Below, piece by piece: positions 35,540 through 44,482 of a DNA stretch of 64,000 nt. Location: contig JANYGI010000151.1 in assembly GCA_025362495.1 (NCBI GenBank), positions 93,585-157,584 on the forward strand. Direction: 5' to 3'. Numbering within the stretch: position 1 is the first letter of the stretch; each line of letters begins with the position of its first letter. Position numbers and translations under genes: made by a program. Source of the stretch: Byssovorax sp. GTDB taxonomy: Bacteria > Myxococcota_A > Polyangia > Polyangiales > Polyangiaceae. The notes under the pieces are model-generated. The model had not been told where the DNA came from and made no database searches. It was given only the letters and a program-made list of their open reading frames with translations.

Positions 35540-37657
35540 ATGGCCTTCGACCCGTCTGCGCCCCCGCTGATTCCTCCGCCACCGCCCACTCGACGGGAGG
35601 ACGTGGTCGACACCCTTCACGGCCGACCGATGGCCGACCCATTCCGCTGGCTCGAGGACAGCACCTCGCCCGAGGTGCGCGCGTGGTCCGCCGCGCAGAC
35701 CAGCCGCACCGAGTCGGTGCTGAAGGATCGCCCCGAGTACGCCGAGCTCCGCGCCCGCCTCGAGGCTCTGCTCACCATCGGCACCGTCGAGGCGCCGCGC
35801 CCGGTGACGGGAGCCGGGGGGGTGGTTCGCTACTTCCACCGGCGCCAGGGGGCCGGGCAAGATCAGCCCGTGCTCTACGTGCGCGAAGGCCTGCACGGCG
35901 AGGATCGCGCGCTCATCGATCCCAACGGCATGAGCCACGACGGCACGACGTCGCTCGACTGGTGGAGCCCGTCGTGGGACGGCGCGCTCCTCGCGTACGG
36001 CCTCTCCGACGGCGGCGACGAGAACAGCACGCTCCGGGTGCTCGACGTGACGACCGGGCGCGATCTCGGCGCGACCGAGGTGATCTCCCGCGCGCGCTAC
36101 GCCTCGATCGCGTGGCTCCCCGACGGCTCGGGGTTCTACTATTCGCGCTTCCCCGAGAAGGGCAGCGTCCCGGCGGGCGAAGAGGCCTACCACAAGCGAA
36201 TTTACGAGCACCGGATCGGGCGCGACGCCGAGGGTGATCCGCTGGTGTTCGGGGCGGGGCGGCCGATGACGGACACGCCGTCGGTGGAGATCTCGCCGAA
36301 CGGCCGGTGGCTCGTGGCCTCCGTGCACCGCGGGTGGAGCCGCCGTGAGCTCCACATCCTCGATCGGAGCGCCGGCGCCGACGCGCGCTGGGTCCCCGTC
36401 GTCGCTCCGCAAGACGACGCGATCTACGAGGCGACGACGCTCGACGATCACCTCCTCGTCCGCACCAACGACGGCGCGCCGAGCTACCGCCTCTACCGGG
36501 TCGATCTCGACGCGACGACCGAGGCCAAGGTCGCGCCCCGGGAACGCTGGCGCGAGATCATCCCGCCCAGCCACGACGTGCTCGCCCATGTGAGCGCCGT
36601 CGGCGGCGACGTGTTCGCGCTCTTCATCGTCGACGCCCGCTCGGTGGTCCGCCGCTACGGCGCCGACGGCACGCCCCGCGGCGAGATCCCGCTACCGACG
36701 CTGGGCACCGTGCCCGACGTGCTGGGCGAGTGGAACGGTCGCGAGGCGTTCTTCGGCTTCACCTCGTTCGCGGTACCCGCGATGGTCTTCCGCGTCGATC
36801 TCGCGACGGGCGCGCCCGCGCTCTGGGCCGAGGTGAAGCCGCCGATCGATCCCGCGGAGTTCGTCGTCACGCAGGAGCGGACGCTGTCCCGGGACGGGAC
36901 GTCGATCCCGATGTTCGTCTCGCACCGGCGCGGCCTCGCGCGCGACGGCTCGGCGCCCGCGCTGCTCGGCGGCTACGGCGGCTTCAACATCAGCCAGATG
37001 CCCGCGTGGAGCGGCGCGCGCTACGCGTTCCTCGAGCGCGGCGGCGTCGCCGTCACGGCCAACCTCCGCGGCGGCGGCGAGTATGGCGAGGCCTGGCATC
37101 GCGACGGGATGCTCGCGAAGAAGCAGAACGTGTTCGACGACGCGGCGGCCGTGGCCGAGCATCTGATCGCGTCGAAGCTCACCTCGGCGGATCGCCTGGC
37201 GATCCTCGGCGGGTCGAACGGCGGCCTGCTCGTCGGCGCCGCGGTCACGCAGCGACCCGAGCTGTTCCGCGCCGCGGTGTGCATGGTCCCGCTGCTCGAC
37301 ATGATCCGCTATCACCGGTTCCTGATCGCCCGGCTGTGGATCCCCGAGTACGGCAGCGCCGACGATCCCGAACAATTTCGCTGGCTCGCGGCCTACTCGC
37401 CGTACCACCACGTCGAGCCCGGGACGCGCTACCCCGCCATGCTGTTCTCGACGGCCGAGGGTGACACGCGCGTCGATCCGCTCCACGCGCGCAAGATGGC
37501 GGCGCTGCTCCAGGCCGAGACCGGATCGGATCGCCCGGTGCTGCTGCGCATCGAGAGCCGCGCCGGCCACGGGGCCGGCAAGCCGATCTCGAAGCGCGTC
37601 GACGAGTCGGCTCTGATCTACACGTTCCTGATCTGGCAGCTCGGGCAAGCCCGCTGA
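35540..37657 (+). CDS. prolyl oligopeptidase (S9A) family serine peptidase
   Basis: A 705-residue cytoplasmic-type prolyl oligopeptidase: N-terminal DPFRWLEDSTSPEVRAW, a seven-bladed propeller (about 75-430), and a C-terminal alpha/beta hydrolase with GGYGGFNIS, nucleophile Ser in ILGGSNGGLLVG, Asp in EGDTRVDPLHARKM and His in SRAGHGAGKP. The length matches the family (about 700). It cleaves short peptides after proline. There is no signal peptide. TATGCT (35516-35521) lies 18 nt before the ATG. Confidence 0.95.
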   Translation: MAFDPSAPPLIPPPPPTRREDVVDTLHGRPMADPFRWLEDSTSPEVRAWSAAQTSRTESVLKDRPEYAELRARLEALLTIGTVEAPRPVTGAGGVVRYFHRRQGAGQDQPVLYVREGLHGEDRALIDPNGMSHDGTTSLDWWSPSWDGALLAYGLSDGGDENSTLRVLDVTTGRDLGATEVISRARYASIAWLPDGSGFYYSRFPEKGSVPAGEEAYHKRIYEHRIGRDAEGDPLVFGAGRPMTDTPSVEISPNGRWLVASVHRGWSRRELHILDRSAGADARWVPVVAPQDDAIYEATTLDDHLLVRTNDGAPSYRLYRVDLDATTEAKVAPRERWREIIPPSHDVLAHVSAVGGDVFALFIVDARSVVRRYGADGTPRGEIPLPTLGTVPDVLGEWNGREAFFGFTSFAVPAMVFRVDLATGAPALWAEVKPPIDPAEFVVTQERTLSRDGTSIPMFVSHRRGLARDGSAPALLGGYGGFNISQMPAWSGARYAFLERGGVAVTANLRGGGEYGEAWHRDGMLAKKQNVFDDAAAVAEHLIASKLTSADRLAILGGSNGGLLVGAAVTQRPELFRAAVCMVPLLDMIRYHRFLIARLWIPEYGSADDPEQFRWLAAYSPYHHVEPGTRYPAMLFSTAEGDTRVDPLHARKMAALLQAETGSDRPVLLRIESRAGHGAGKPISKRVDESALIYTFLIWQLGQAR

Positions 37658-37712
37658 CGCAGGGCGTTTTTGCGGCGCGGCGGCGGCGCGATCCTCTTGC
37701 CCTCGTGCGCGA

Positions 37713-37856
37713 GTGACTCGCCGACTCCCGGCCGAGTGCGTCGACGGCGTCAAGGTCCGCTTCTGCGACGACGGCAAGCTCAACGTCCACGATTGCCGCG
37801 ATACTGGCGCGTCCTCGTGCGCCGCCTCGGGCCCCGGCGTCGCGTGTAAGCTCTGA
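37713..37856 (+). pseudogene. small Cys-rich ORF, possibly a lipoprotein gene remnant
   Basis: This frame reads RRLPAECVDGVKVRFCDDGK...HDCRDTGASSCAASGPGVACKL, with strong GC3 and a Cys spacing like repeat modules of secreted myxobacterial proteins. There is no signal peptide in this frame, but the frame just upstream (from about 37670) reads GAILLPSCASDSPTPG, which looks like the end of a lipoprotein signal. The two pieces together suggest a lipoprotein gene shortened by an internal deletion and frameshift. It could also be a chance ORF of 47 codons. Confidence 0.3.
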
Positions 37857-37972
37857 GCGCCTCGCGCCGTTGGCGGCCGCCCGCGCTGCGCCCGAGCATT
37901 TCGAGGGCTCCGCGGTCCCGCGCGCCGTGAGCCGCCCGGCGTCGCCCGAGCGTCGACTCCCCAGGAGACCTG

Positions 37973-38494
37973 ATGAAGACTCGCCTCGTCCGCGCCGCGG
38001 CGCCCCTCGCGTTGCTCTCGCTCATGCTGACCGCGTGCGGGGGCTCGGCCCTCTCCGGCGGCGCCCACCCGCAAGAGCCGCTGCCCAGCACGGCCGACGG
38101 CACGATGGAGGCGCTCGATCGAGCCGAGAGCGAGCTCCGCGTCGCCCTCGGTGGGCCGCCAAACGCCGCCCCGACGGCCTCGAGCTACGCGCAGGCTCCG
38201 GGCGTCCCTGGCGAAGTGAAAGCGGCGGCGCCGCCCGCGCCTCCGCCGCCGACCGTCCAGGCGGAGTCGACGTCACGCGATGAGCGCCCCGTCTCGGTCG
38301 GCGCGGGGCCTACCGCGAGCTCGAGCGATCCCTGCGCCAACGCGTGCCGTGCCCTCGCGTCGATGGAGCGCGCGACCTCTCACCTCTGCTCGCTCGCCGG
38401 CGACGCCGACGCGCGCTGTGAAGGCGCGCGGGCCCGCGTCAAGAACGCTGGCGCCCGCGTGCATGCAGAGTGTCCGGCGTGCTCGGGCGGCTGA
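37973..38494 (+). CDS. lipoprotein of unknown function
   Basis: A 173-residue predicted lipoprotein (MKTRLVRAAAPLALLSLMLTAC), with a Pro/Ala-rich middle and a small C-terminal domain with four or five Cys (DPCANACRALASMERATSHL, CSLAGDADARCEG, HAECPACSGG) that may form disulfides. AGGAGA lies 6 nt before the ATG, one of the better ribosome-binding sites in the window. It is convergent with the 38530 gene; no function is recognised. Confidence 0.65.
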   Translation: MKTRLVRAAAPLALLSLMLTACGGSALSGGAHPQEPLPSTADGTMEALDRAESELRVALGGPPNAAPTASSYAQAPGVPGEVKAAAPPAPPPPTVQAESTSRDERPVSVGAGPTASSSDPCANACRALASMERATSHLCSLAGDADARCEGARARVKNAGARVHAECPACSGG

Positions 38495-38529
38495 CGGCGC
38501 CGCGCGGAGGCCGAGCGATCGAGATCGAG

Positions 38530-39567
38530 CTAGAGGCCAGGAACGAGCAGCTGGTACAGGCGCAGCGTCTTGTACGCCTCGCCGAGCGTCGGCGAGTCGC
38601 TCGTCGCCTTGATGAGCGCGTCGAGCTGCGCCGGATCGACATGCATCTGCACGCGGACCAAGCTCTCCTGGCTCGTCAGCGTCGCCTTCTTCGCGACGTC
38701 GACCAGGATCGCCGCCGAGCTCGGGCCCAGCGTCGGCGTCAGCGTCGCGGGGCTGCCGCGCCGCTCCTCGAGCAGCTTCTTCAGCTCGTCGGCCGCCGCG
38801 GGCGACGCCGACTCGATCGACGCCGTCAGGTCGAGCCCGGAGAGCGTGGTCAGCCCGACGGTGACGGCGCGCGGCCCGGTCGATCCGGTCAGGATCGATC
38901 GAATGCTCGGCTTTTCGTCGGTGATCCTCACGGTGAGCAAGATCGGATGGTTCCACCCGACGCTCTTCAGCCGCTCCAGCACTTGCTCGCTCTTCTCGAG
39001 CGACGTCCCGTCTTGCTTCGCGTCGATCGCCGCCTTCATCCCGGCCTCGTCGCCGTAGAGCAGCACGTCACCATCGACGACGGCGATCGCGTCCTCGCCC
39101 GCGCGCACGAGGTAGCTCTGGCCTTTGTAATCGGCCGTCGCGTAGCGCGCTTCGGCGAGGCGCTCGCTCAGCTTGTGAGCGTCGAAGCGGCCGCGGAGCA
39201 CGACGATCGTCGGCGTGATCGCCATCTTGTCGACGTCGAAGAGCAGATCGATCCCGGTGGCCTTGAGGATGTCGGCGCGCGTCCGCGCGAGCCAGGTCCG
39301 CGCCGCGCTCGTCTCCGCGCCGAGGGACTTCGGATCGATCTGGTGCGGATCGACGATGAGCACGCCGACGGTATCGGCGGGCGCATAGCCGAGGATCGCC
39401 TCGTCGCGCGGGAACGCCGCCGACCTGAGCTGCGCGTAGCCGTACCCGACGTAGCCCGCCTGCGCGGCGATCACGACGGCGAGGACGAGCACGCCGAGCA
39501 CCATCCACTTGATCCGACCAGGCTTGCGCCCGCCCGCAGCAACCGGCTTCGAGCTCTTCTCTGCCAT
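38530..39567 (-). CDS. single-pass membrane-anchored protein of unknown function (DUF3352-like)
   Basis: A 345-residue protein with a basic N-terminus, one membrane anchor (about 21-44, WMVLGVLVLAVVIAAQAGYVGYG) and a large periplasmic domain with patterns such as LGYAPADTVGVLIVDPHQID, RGRFDAHKLSERLAEARYAT and VVDGDVLLYGDEAGMKAAID. These resemble DUF3352-type proteins, in which a protein measures or binds an envelope component, but the match is by eye. ATG 39567 has GAAAGG upstream. It is divergent from the Ser/Thr kinase gene (133 bp between starts). Confidence 0.6.
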   Translation of the reverse strand: MAEKSSKPVAAGGRKPGRIKWMVLGVLVLAVVIAAQAGYVGYGYAQLRSAAFPRDEAILGYAPADTVGVLIVDPHQIDPKSLGAETSAARTWLARTRADILKATGIDLLFDVDKMAITPTIVVLRGRFDAHKLSERLAEARYATADYKGQSYLVRAGEDAIAVVDGDVLLYGDEAGMKAAIDAKQDGTSLEKSEQVLERLKSVGWNHPILLTVRITDEKPSIRSILTGSTGPRAVTVGLTTLSGLDLTASIESASPAAADELKKLLEERRGSPATLTPTLGPSSAAILVDVAKKATLTSQESLVRVQMHVDPAQLDALIKATSDSPTLGEAYKTLRLYQLLVPGL

Positions 39568-39700
39568 CGTTCCGCCCTTTCTTGCCCCGGCCCACCCTTG
39601 AAACGCGGCGGCACCATAACCACGGCGTGCAGGAGTTCCAGGCCTCCTGCAGCCGGGCCCCTTTCAAGCGGCGCGCGACGGGGATAGAACCGGAAGCCGG

Positions 39701-41059
39701 ATGCCCTCCCCGCCCGTACCATCGCCCGATCTCGGGCTACCCGAGACGATCGGGCGCTACGAGGTCCGCGGCCTCCTCGGCGAAGGCTCGATGGGGCGCG
39801 TCCTCCTCGCCCACGATCCGGTGCTCGATCGCGACGTCGCGGTGAAGCACCTGCGCCACGATCTGAAGATCCCGCGCGACGTGCGCGACGGCCTGCTGAC
39901 GCGGATGCGCCACGAGGCCCGCGCCGCCGCCCGTGTCGCGCACCCCAACCTCGTCGTGCTCCACGACATGGGCGAGGACGCCGCGATCGGGCTCTACCTG
40001 GTGTTCGAGTACGTCGTCGGCCTGACGCTGAAGCAGCGGATTGCCGAGGGGCGCATGCCGCCGGCCGACGTCGCGCGACTCGCGAGCGAGCTCGGAGCGG
40101 GGCTCAGCGTCGCGCACGACGCAGGCATCCTCCACCGCGACGTGAAGCCCGAGAACGTGATCCTCGCGAAGACCGGCGGAAAGCTCGCCGACTTCGGCAT
40201 CGCGCGGATCCCGGACTCCACGCTCACGCACCAGGGCGGCCTGATGGGGACCCCGGCATACAGCGCTCCGGAGACGTTCCGCGCCGGCAAGTTCTCGCCC
40301 GAGAGCGATCAGTTCTCGCTCGCGGCCACGCTGTACGAGGCGCTCTCGGGGCAGCGCGCGTTCCCGGGCGACGACGCCGTCTCGGTCGCCGCGCGCATCG
40401 CTCACGAGTCGCCCGACGTGTTCGCGGCGTCGCTCGGCCTCCCGCTCGCGGTCGACGCGGTCTTCGCGCGGGCGCTCGCGCGCAAGCCCGAAGAGCGCTT
40501 CGCGACCTGCGCGGAGCTCGGCGCGGCGCTGGCCGACGCGATCACCCCGGCGGTCGCGGTCGCCGCGGCGACGTCGACGGCGGCGATCCCGGGGCGCGCC
40601 TCGCGATCGTCGATCGAGCGCGCGGCCGTCGGGCTCGACGCAGCCCCGGCGCGCGGCGTCGACGAGCTGAAGCGCAGCGCCGCCGACGTGCCGACCGAGC
40701 GCAAGACCGGCCAGGTGATCCTCGGCGCCATCGTCGTCGTCATCACCGCGATGCTCTTGGTGCGCGCCGCGCTGCGCTCCGCCGAGCGCACCCCGGCCGA
40801 CGATCCCCTGCCCCTGCCGGTACCCACGCACTCGGCGAGCGCCGCCGCACCGAAGCCGCGCCCGACCGCCGCGCGCCCCGTCGCGCCCCGATCGACGGCG
40901 AGCGCCTCACCGGCCACGTCGGCGGACGCCGCCTCCGACGCCGGCGCGCAGGCCGTCCCCTCACCGAGCGCGTCCGCCGCCGCGGGGAGCCCGGCGACCA
41001 CGACGAGCGCCGCGGCGCCGCCGCCGCCGAGCGCCAAGAACGGCGCGCCGCAGCCCTGA
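39701..41059 (+). CDS. Hanks-type Ser/Thr protein kinase with one C-terminal membrane segment
   Basis: A 452-residue kinase. The catalytic domain (about 18-280) is complete: LLGEGSMGRVLL, Lys49 in VAVKHL, ILHRDVKPENVIL, KLADFGIARI, GTPAYSAPE and SDQFSLAATLYEAL. After a linker there is one membrane segment (about 345-365, VILGAIVVVITAMLLVRAAL) and a Pro/Ala/Ser-rich tail with no sensor domain. It should phosphorylate cytoplasmic targets; FHA proteins and the PP2C phosphatase in the window are candidate partners, by inference only. Confidence 0.94.
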   Translation: MPSPPVPSPDLGLPETIGRYEVRGLLGEGSMGRVLLAHDPVLDRDVAVKHLRHDLKIPRDVRDGLLTRMRHEARAAARVAHPNLVVLHDMGEDAAIGLYLVFEYVVGLTLKQRIAEGRMPPADVARLASELGAGLSVAHDAGILHRDVKPENVILAKTGGKLADFGIARIPDSTLTHQGGLMGTPAYSAPETFRAGKFSPESDQFSLAATLYEALSGQRAFPGDDAVSVAARIAHESPDVFAASLGLPLAVDAVFARALARKPEERFATCAELGAALADAITPAVAVAAATSTAAIPGRASRSSIERAAVGLDAAPARGVDELKRSAADVPTERKTGQVILGAIVVVITAMLLVRAALRSAERTPADDPLPLPVPTHSASAAAPKPRPTAARPVAPRSTASASPATSADAASDAGAQAVPSPSASAAAGSPATTTSAAAPPPPSAKNGAPQP

Positions 41060-41069
41060 TCGCGGTAGC

Positions 41070-42395
41070 ATGCGCGCGATGCTTTCTCTGCGACCGCTCG
41101 CTTCCAGCGCCCTCGCCCTCCTCGGCCTCGCGGCGACCCTCGGCGTCGCGCGCACCGCCCACGCCGGCGCCGAGATGACCATCTCCCAGCCGATGACGTT
41201 CGGCGACGACATCCTCCTCGACACGCTCACGATCGAGTCGACGGGCGTGCTCAACGTCAAGTCGGTGCGCGGCAAAGGCAAGGGCCGCATCCGCATCGCC
41301 GCCAGCACGATCATCATCAAGTCGGGCGGCAAGATCAGCGCGACGGGCGCGGGGAGCCTCGGCGTGAACGGCGCTGACGGCTCGGCGGACGCGCCCGGCG
41401 GCGGCGGCAAATACCCGATGACGCCGGGGCGCCCCGGCGGCGGCGGCGGCTACTTCGGCGTCGGCGCGAGCGGCGCGAGCGACACGTGCATGCCGTTCGC
41501 CGACGCGGGCGGCGGCGTCGCCTTCGCGATGCCCACGTTCCTGCTGCCGATCCTCGGAAGCGGCGGCGGCGCAGCGAACGTCGCGGCCCCGGGGACCGCC
41601 GGGGGCGACGGCGGCGGAATCATCGAGATCGAGGCCGCGAACATCCAGTTCGACGGCACCATCGAAGCGCGCGGCACCTCTCCCGCGGTCGTCTCGGGCG
41701 TGGCGCGCGGCGGCGGCAGCGGCGGGTTCGTCGCGATCCTCGCCACCCACCTCACGGGCGCCGGAACGATCACCGTCGGCGGCGGCGACGGCACGGCCGC
41801 GCCGGGCAACGGCGGCAGCATCCCCGCGACGAACGGCGGCGGTGGAGCGGGCGGCGTCATCCTCGTCAAGGCGCTCGACGTGGCGATGGAGATCCAGAAA
41901 AATTTCGACGTGAAGGGCGGCGCCACGGGCGCGTGCACGCTGCTCGCCGCGGCCGACGGGATGGCGAACGTCGACGTCAGCGACGCGACGTTCTGCGTCG
42001 ACGCCGACGGCGACAAGCACCCCTCGACGGCGTGCGGCGGCGACGACTGCGACGACAGCCGCGTCGACATCAACCCGGAGATCAAGGAGATCTGCAACGG
42101 CATCGATGACAACTGCGTCGGCGGCATCGACGAGGGCGTCAGCATCTGCCCCGCGGGGCAGACCTGCGGTCAGATCGGCACGAAGACGACGTGCATCGAC
42201 ACCTCCGACGCCGGCAGCGACGCGGGCGCCGAGGTCGACGCGGGCGCGCCCCCCGATCACATCGCGTTCGAGAGCGGGTGCGCGTTCGAGGGCGACGGCG
42301 GCGGCTGGGGCGCCCTCGCGACGGCGGCCTTCGGCGCGCTGGCGCTCGGGGCGCGCCGTCGTCGCACCGCGCGCTCCACGAGGATCGGCCGCTGA
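41070..42395 (+). CDS. exported Gly-rich protein with MopE-type metal-binding motif and MYXO-CTERM-like tail
   Basis: A 441-residue secreted protein: signal peptide (ALALLGLAATLGVARTAHAG), a Gly-rich beta region (about 30-310, repeated GGGG turns and AxTIIIKSGGKISATG), then the MopE-type calcium/copper motif (CVDADGDKHPSTACGGDDCDD...ICNGIDDNCVGGIDEG), and a C-terminal anchor-like tail SGCAF...GALATAAFGALALGARRRR, which matches the MYXO-CTERM plan (Cys, hydrophobic helix, Arg cluster). Such tails are processed for surface display. TAGCAT at 41066-41071 overlaps the first ATG, so the in-frame ATG at 41079 may be the real start. Confidence 0.82.
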   Translation: MRAMLSLRPLASSALALLGLAATLGVARTAHAGAEMTISQPMTFGDDILLDTLTIESTGVLNVKSVRGKGKGRIRIAASTIIIKSGGKISATGAGSLGVNGADGSADAPGGGGKYPMTPGRPGGGGGYFGVGASGASDTCMPFADAGGGVAFAMPTFLLPILGSGGGAANVAAPGTAGGDGGGIIEIEAANIQFDGTIEARGTSPAVVSGVARGGGSGGFVAILATHLTGAGTITVGGGDGTAAPGNGGSIPATNGGGGAGGVILVKALDVAMEIQKNFDVKGGATGACTLLAAADGMANVDVSDATFCVDADGDKHPSTACGGDDCDDSRVDINPEIKEICNGIDDNCVGGIDEGVSICPAGQTCGQIGTKTTCIDTSDAGSDAGAEVDAGAPPDHIAFESGCAFEGDGGGWGALATAAFGALALGARRRRTARSTRIGR

Positions 42396-42510
42396 AGTTT
42401 CCGGCGCATTGCGGCATTTCGTTGCGCTCGCTCGATCGGTGCTCCGCGCACCGGAACCACATTGACGCAGGGCTCGCCGCGGGGGAAACCGCGGCCCGGA
42501 TCGCATTCCC

Positions 42511-43494
42511 ATGACGACGACCCTCCCCAAGAGCGACGAGCTCTCTCTCGATCTCTACCGCCAGATGCACACCATCCGCCGCTTCGAAGAAGAAGCGGCG
42601 CGCGCCTACGCGCAGGGCAAGATCGGTGGCTTCCTCCACCTCTACATCGGCCAGGAGCCGATCGCCGTCGGCGCCTCGTCGGTGATGCGCCCCGACGACT
42701 ACCTCCTCACCACGTACCGCGATCACGGCATGGCCCTCGCGCGTGGGATGTCGCCGCGCGCCGCGATGGCCGAGCTCTTCGGCAAGGTCACCGGCTGCTC
42801 GAAGGGCCTCGGCGGATCGATGCACTTCTTCGACGTCGAGCACAGCATGCTCGGCGGCTACGGCATCGTCGGCGGCCACATCCCGATCGCCGCGGGCACC
42901 GCGTTCGCGTCGAAGTACCGCGGCGAAGATCGCGTCACCCTCGTCTTCTTCGGCGAGGGCGCGTGCAGCATCGGCGACTTCCACGAGGGCCTCAGCCTCG
43001 CCGCGCTGTGGAAGCTGCCGATCGTCTTCGTCTGCGAGAACAACGAGTATTCGATGGGCACGCCCATGTCGCGGACCATGAGCGTCGAAGACGTCTCGAT
43101 GAAGGCCCTCGGCTACGGCATGGCGCGCGATCGCTTCTTCGTCGAGAGCGTCGACCAGGTGCGCGAGCACCTCGCCGAGGCCATCGAGCGCGCCCGCACC
43201 CTGAGCGAGCCCACGCTGGTCGAGATCCGCACCTACCGCTTCCGCGGTCACTCGATGAGCGATCCCGGAAAGTACCGCACCCCGGACGAGCTCGAGGACC
43301 GCAAGAAGAAGGACGCCGTCCTCCGCGCCCGCGCCGAGCTCGTCGACGAGAAAGGCTTGAAAGAAGCCGTCGAGAAGCTCGAGGCCGAGGTCGAGGAGGT
43401 CATCGCCGACGCCGTCCGCTTCGCCGAAGAGAGCCCCGAGCCGGGGATCGAGCTGCTCGAAGCCACCACGTACTCGGGAGAGTTTGCGCGATGA
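42511..43494 (+). CDS. pdhA: pyruvate dehydrogenase E1 component, alpha subunit
   Basis: A 327-residue E1-alpha of the usual length for heterotetrameric pyruvate dehydrogenase. The thiamine-diphosphate motif is visible as FFGEGACSIGDFHEG...FVCENNEYSMGTP, and the phosphorylation-loop region reads TYRFRGHSMSDPGKYRT. It decarboxylates pyruvate and transfers the acetyl unit to lipoyl-E2. It overlaps pdhB by 4 nt (ATGA), the first gene of the pdhA-pdhB-pdhC operon. Confidence 0.95.
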   Translation: MTTTLPKSDELSLDLYRQMHTIRRFEEEAARAYAQGKIGGFLHLYIGQEPIAVGASSVMRPDDYLLTTYRDHGMALARGMSPRAAMAELFGKVTGCSKGLGGSMHFFDVEHSMLGGYGIVGGHIPIAAGTAFASKYRGEDRVTLVFFGEGACSIGDFHEGLSLAALWKLPIVFVCENNEYSMGTPMSRTMSVEDVSMKALGYGMARDRFFVESVDQVREHLAEAIERARTLSEPTLVEIRTYRFRGHSMSDPGKYRTPDELEDRKKKDAVLRARAELVDEKGLKEAVEKLEAEVEEVIADAVRFAEESPEPGIELLEATTYSGEFAR

Positions 43495-44474
43495 CGGTCA
43501 TGCGATACCGGGAGGCCATCCGCGCCGCGATGATGGAAGAGATGGAGCGCGACTCGCGCGTCTTCCTCGTCGGCGAAGAGGTCGGTCACTACCAAGGCGC
43601 CTACAAGGTGTCCGAGGGCATGCTCGAGCGCTTCGGTGAAAAACGCGTGCTCGACGCGCCCATCACCGAGAGCGGGTTCACCGGGATCTCGATCGGCGCG
43701 GCGATGGTCGGCCTCCGCCCCATCGTCGAGTACATGACGTGGAACTTCTCCGCGGTCGCCTTCGATCAGATCCTCAACAACGCCGCCAAGCTCCGGCAGA
43801 TGTCGGGCGGGCAGCTCACCGTGCCCATCGTCTTCCGCGCGCCCAACGCCTCGGCCAAGCAGGTCGGCTCGCAGCACTCGCACGCGATGGAGCATTTCTA
43901 CGCGCACATCCCCGGCCTGAAGGTGCTCGCGCCCGCGACGCCGGCCGACGCGAAAGGCCTTCTGAAGACGGCGATACGCGACGACAATCCCGTGCTCTTC
44001 ATGGAGAGCGAGACGCTCTACAACATCAAGGGCGAGGTGTCGGACGATCCGGATCTCCTCGTCCCGATGGGCAAGGCGAACATCGTCCGCCCCGGCAAAG
44101 ACGTCTCGATCATCGCCTGGAGCCGCATGGTCCACGTCGCGCTCGAGGCCGCGACCGAGCTCGCGAAGGAGGGCGTCGAGGCCGAGGTCATCGACGTCCG
44201 ATCGCTGCGCCCGCTCGACGAGACCACGCTCGTCGAGAGCGTCACGCGCACTCACCGCGCGGTGGTCGCGCACGAAGGCTGGCCCTATGGAGGCGTCGGC
44301 GCCGAGATCGCCGATCGCCTGCAACGGCTCGCCTTCGACGAGCTCGACGCGCCGATCCTCCGCGCCACCACGCTCGACGTTCCCATGCCGTACAACGCCA
44401 AGCTCGAGCAGCACGTCATCCCCGGCGTGGCTCGCGTCCTCGAGAACGTGCGCGCCGTCCTCTACCGGAGCTGA
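43491..44474 (+). CDS. pdhB: pyruvate dehydrogenase E1 component, beta subunit
   Basis: A 327-residue E1-beta. Family landmarks: YREAIRAAMMEEMERDSRVF, GEEVGHYQGAYKV, RVLDAPITESGFTGISIGAA, VPIVFRAPNASAKQVGSQHS and EVIDVRSLRPLD. It forms the alpha2-beta2 E1 with PdhA and supplies part of the TPP site. ATG 43491 overlaps the pdhA stop. The second ATG at 43500 is possible but would break the overlap. Confidence 0.95.
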   Translation: MTVMRYREAIRAAMMEEMERDSRVFLVGEEVGHYQGAYKVSEGMLERFGEKRVLDAPITESGFTGISIGAAMVGLRPIVEYMTWNFSAVAFDQILNNAAKLRQMSGGQLTVPIVFRAPNASAKQVGSQHSHAMEHFYAHIPGLKVLAPATPADAKGLLKTAIRDDNPVLFMESETLYNIKGEVSDDPDLLVPMGKANIVRPGKDVSIIAWSRMVHVALEAATELAKEGVEAEVIDVRSLRPLDETTLVESVTRTHRAVVAHEGWPYGGVGAEIADRLQRLAFDELDAPILRATTLDVPMPYNAKLEQHVIPGVARVLENVRAVLYRS

Positions 44475-44482
44475 GGGAGATC

